DNA of 64,000 nucleotides. Origin: Circinella minor. Taxonomy: Eukaryota > Mucoromycota > Mucoromycetes > Mucorales > Lichtheimiaceae. Positions 61,538 through 64,000 of this stretch are shown piece after piece; within the stretch, counting starts at the first letter, position 1, and every line of letters starts with the position of its first letter. Below the pieces are notes generated by a model, which saw nothing but the letters and a program-made list of their open reading frames with translations, was not told where the DNA came from and did not search any database. A program made the position numbers and the translations under genes. Location: assembly GCA_016758965.1 (NCBI GenBank), contig JAEPRB010000132.1, positions 42,557 to 106,556 of the forward strand, in the 5' to 3' direction.

Positions 61538-62514
61538 TTGAAGAACGGAGGGTGGTTGGGTTTTTTTTAAAATAAAAAAACTAATCGAAATTCCTTTAAT
61601 ATTAAAAGTATAAATCTGAATATATGAATTTTTATATTGATGGATGAAAACAAAAAACAATATTGGTGTTATAGGGTTAAAAAAAAGGAGATGAAAAAAA
61701 AAATAGTGAGCATATAAAACAGATGGTGCATATAAAAAAAGTTCCACTCCTCTCTCACAATTTTTTTTTCGAAGTAGCCACTTTTATTTCAACAAGTAGT
61801 AAAAAGCTTGTAACACGAACTCTCTCTTTTGGTCAATTAAAAAACAACCCTCATGGTCTTTTGAAAAATGATATTCGAATATTGACCTTTTATTTTTCTA
61901 TTCCTTAATATTTTTTATTTTATTTTTCCATTACTATAAATCACTGTGTTTCATTATTTGCACCAACACTCCCTTGAGTACCTAATTAAATGCAGTTGTA
62001 TTGATTAGGAGATTAAAACTCTGATTCTCGTTCTCGTTCTCGTTTCCTTTCCTCTCCTCTTCATCCACTCTCTTGCTTTCCCTCCCTTCTATTATTGTTA
62101 AACAATCAGAAGAAAATGGCGATGATGATGGCGTGTGGAGTGTTGGTGATGTCGCGCCAGAACAGATTTAAAGAGAGTTTGCAAAACACGAATCCTTTAT
62201 TTCTTTCACTATTCGTATAAAAATATTAATAAAATTATCTTCCACTCTTCATATGAAAAAATAATATTGTTTTATTCTCTTGAGTATATCGACTACACAT
62301 TATTTGTACTTCACTTCGATTTACTACTTGTACATTTCGTAAATTTAAACAAGAAAAAGTAATCTATTAAAAAAGTATTAGTTTAATTTAGTCTTCCTGT
62401 ATGTTAAAAAAAAGAGACTCCTTTCATCGTTTAGAGCTTCGATATTACTATTTTCAATGTAAAAAATAGCATAGCTTCTATGCGTTTTGCCAAGGCGATC
62501 AAATAGGTTACTAT

Positions 62515-62635
62515 CAGGCTATTGATATCCTGTTGATACCCTTGTATTATGAGATATCAAAAATTTATTGATACCCTATTGATACCCTGTTGATAAATAA
62601 CGATATCAGCCTGTTGAGACGCTATTGATACCCCA
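62515..62635. repeat. Right subterminal repeat array
   Basis: Repeated words CTATTGATATCC, TGTTGATACCC, TATTGATACCC (twice) and related forms just inside the right terminus. They are in the same direction on the plus strand as the main copies at the left end. Confidence 0.65.
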
Positions 62636-62649
62636 CTTTTTTTGCAGTG

Positions 62650-63394
62650 TTATCCATTACGTATGAAAGTTATTATATAGTTGATTTGATGAATAAATAA
62701 ATAGATATATAATCATAAGGTGATCCTTTATCATTCTAGATATGATGAAATTTACAATTTGTAATTATTTATACAATGAATATTCTTATTTGGAAAACAA
62801 CGGTTGTTCATTATTTAGCTTCATATTTCTCGGTTGATATTATAATTATATTGTTACGTCCCATTCGGATCGTAATTAATAAAATAAAAAGAAAATATAA
62901 GAAATTCCGAGTAAAAGACTCAGGGAATAGGGAAGTTATATCAATAACTTATTCAATAAAAAGAAAAATAAATAAAAGGGCGGTTTTTATAACCAGCAAA
63001 TTCAACCGATCAAAATAGTCGGGAAAAGAGTTTATTTCAATAAAAATGAAAGTGAACTAATAGTTATTTTGTGTGAAAGGAAGAAACTATCCTTAATTTG
63101 AATCCTATTTCAGGTGGAATCGAATCCAGGTAAAATCGAATCCAGTTTCAGGTAAAATGATATCCAGTTCCAGGTACGTATAGTTAATTCTTATTGGATA
63201 GAGGCAAACTTGGCTATTACTGCTTGTAAAACGGTTGATATTTATTTAGAAGAAAATAATGATAATGATAATAATAATAATGATAAAGAGATAATAATGA
63301 TAATAAAGAGATGATAAGAAAAATAAATAAAAAAATTTAAGGGATATATATATAAAAAAAACTAAGAGAAAAAGGGATGTAACAATATTACGCT
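62650..63394. other. Spacer with simple repeats
   Basis: AT-rich. A short imperfect repeat of about 22 bases built on AATCGAATCCAG and TTTCAGGTAAAAT lies at 63111-63176. A (GATAAT)-type microsatellite lies at 63255-63315. No gene supported. Confidence 0.5.
63255..63315. repeat. GATAAT-type microsatellite
   Basis: Imperfect repeat of GATAAT and AAT units in intergenic DNA. Confidence 0.8.
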
Positions 63395-63730
63395 ATGATA
63401 GGTGGAATGTACAAGTATACAACAAACTGTCATTATCGCTATCTTTCTGCTACTCGGATAAAGTTTCCAAGCAACAAGAAATACGACTACAAAGTAATTT
63501 TAGGCCCACCATCCAAAAAGAAGAAGAAAAAAATAAGACGGCTGCCTTTAGGCCCACCATCTCAAAAGAAGAAGAAAAAAATAAGACGGCTGCCTTTAGG
63601 CCCACCATCTGAAAAGAAGAAGAAAAAAATAAGACGGCTGCCTTTAGGCCCACCATCTGAAAAGAAGAAGAAAAAAATAAGACGGCTGCCTTTAGGCCCA
63701 CCATCTCAAAAGAAGAAGAAAAAAAAATGA
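63395..63730 (+). CDS. Uncertain open frame entering the 48-bp minisatellite
   Basis: From ATG 63395 the plus strand encodes 111 residues: a short unique start (MIGGMYKYTTNCHYRYLSAT), then 16-residue repeats (RRLPLGPPSQKKKKKI). A TGA in the fifth repeat ends it at 63730. Beyond that stop the same frame is again open through the remaining repeats to the edge, so the stop may be a private mutation. The minus strand is also open across all repeats (MVGLKAAVLFFFSSFE units). Neither strand has independent evidence of being coding. Confidence 0.25.
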   Translation: MIGGMYKYTTNCHYRYLSATRIKFPSNKKYDYKVILGPPSKKKKKKIRRLPLGPPSQKKKKKIRRLPLGPPSEKKKKKIRRLPLGPPSEKKKKKIRRLPLGPPSQKKKKKK

Positions 63731-64000
63731 CGGCTGCCTTTAGGCCCACCATCTGAAAAGAAGAAAAGAAAAATAAGACGGCTGCCTTTAGGCCCACCAT
63801 CTCAAAAGAAGAAAAGAAAAATAAGACGGCTGCCTTTAGGCCCACCATCTCAAAAGAAGAAAAGAAAAATAAGACGGCTGCCTTTAGGCCCACCATCTCA
63901 AAAGAAGAAAAGAAAAATAAGACGGCTGCCTTTAGGCCCACCATCTCAAAAGAAGAAAAGAAAAATAAGACGGCTGCCTTTAGGCCCACCATCTGAAAAG
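63501..64000. repeat. 48-bp minisatellite, at least ten units, running off the window
   Basis: The word GGCCCACCATC recurs every 48 bases at 63503, 63551, 63599, 63647, 63695, 63743, 63791, 63839, 63887, 63935 and 63983. Units differ by only one to a few bases. Earlier units read AAGAAGAAGAAAAAAATAAGA, later ones AAGAAGAAAAGAAAAATAAGA, so the array has two sub-types in blocks. The period is a multiple of three, so both strands stay open through the array apart from one substitution. Confidence 0.95.

Larger units (their letters stand above)
58828..62649. mobile_element. CACTG-ended DNA element carrying a spliced gene
   Basis: The right end, read inward, is CACTGCAAAAAAAGTGGGGTA (62649 down to about 62630). 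The left end, read inward from 58828, is TGCTGCAAAAAAATGGGGTA, so the termini are inverted and nearly identical. Inside both ends lie clusters of 10-11 base words of the form TTGATAYCC or its complement (58855-58950 and 62515-62635). Further TATCAAT words reach to about 59215. This layout (CACTG terminus plus subterminal repeat arrays) resembles CACTA/EnSpm elements. No transposase was found; the only gene inside is at 60643-61537. I could not identify a 3-bp target duplication. Confidence 0.55.

Noticed and set aside
63450..63992. Minus-strand frame of MVGLKAAVLFFFSSFE repeats as a membrane or structural protein
   Set aside because: A 48-bp repeat keeps all frames without stops open by construction; no start context, intron or independent coding evidence, so it is described as a minisatellite.
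1..64000. CRISPR arrays, bacterial operons, prophage, tRNA genes
   Set aside because: No direct-repeat/spacer arrays, ribosome-binding sites or operon spacing were seen; the genes are spliced eukaryotic ones. No tRNA with proper arms and T-loop was found by eye, though a tRNAscan run would be needed to exclude one.

Overview
The window reads as nuclear DNA of an early-diverging filamentous fungus, most likely a Mucoromycota (Mucorales-type) species. It is strongly AT-rich. Most genes have several introns of about 40-120 bases, usually with donors like GTAAAA, GTAAGT or GTATGT and acceptors after T-runs. One gene is a GH45 endoglucanase with tandem CBM1 modules, an arrangement described for Mucor and Rhizopus cellulases. 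All functional calls rest on reading conserved motifs; no database search was run.

Layout, left to right. 404-2470: a nine-exon divergent protein kinase. 5096-10135: a 13-exon P4-ATPase (Drs2-type lipid flippase). 11842-14121: an arrestin-related trafficking adaptor with two PY motifs, which faces a quinone oxidoreductase at 14636-16064. 17785-19103: a decayed F-box/LRR gene. 20405-21500: a GC-richer, hairpin-rich non-coding block that I propose as the telomerase RNA gene on the minus strand. It has a 10-nt TTAGGG-type template, a downstream GC-rich domain, an Sm-like site and a terminal hairpin. 23179-24637: a 5'-truncated LINE. 25139-26522: two small genes. 26523-31160: gene-poor, containing a 463-bp foldback MITE. 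31161-32736: Bub2/Cdc16, the spindle-checkpoint TBC GAP. 34270-35945: a decayed gene of an unrecognised family. 36410-37320: a second LINE remnant. 38069-40072: the GH45 endoglucanase. 41768-42448: a bZIP factor. 42983-44284: a secreted PL14-like protein with a probable GPI signal. 44420-45721: the splicing factor SYF2. 47092-48897: a Sel1-repeat/MYND protein. 49075-50327: two small genes. 53844-54986: a two-finger GATA factor. From 56543 to the right edge the window is repeat territory: a Tc1/mariner element with a broken transposase, a CACTG-ended element of about 3.8 kb carrying a four-exon gene, and a 48-bp minisatellite that runs off the edge.

Most genes are housekeeping or accessory loci with no visible pathway clustering. 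Drs2 and the arrestin adaptor both act in membrane trafficking, but this is probably chance adjacency. The two cell-wall or polysaccharide-active secreted proteins (GH45 and PL14-like) are separated only by the bZIP gene. The observations most worth checking are the candidate telomerase RNA, the gene-bearing CACTG element, the foldback element and the edge minisatellite.
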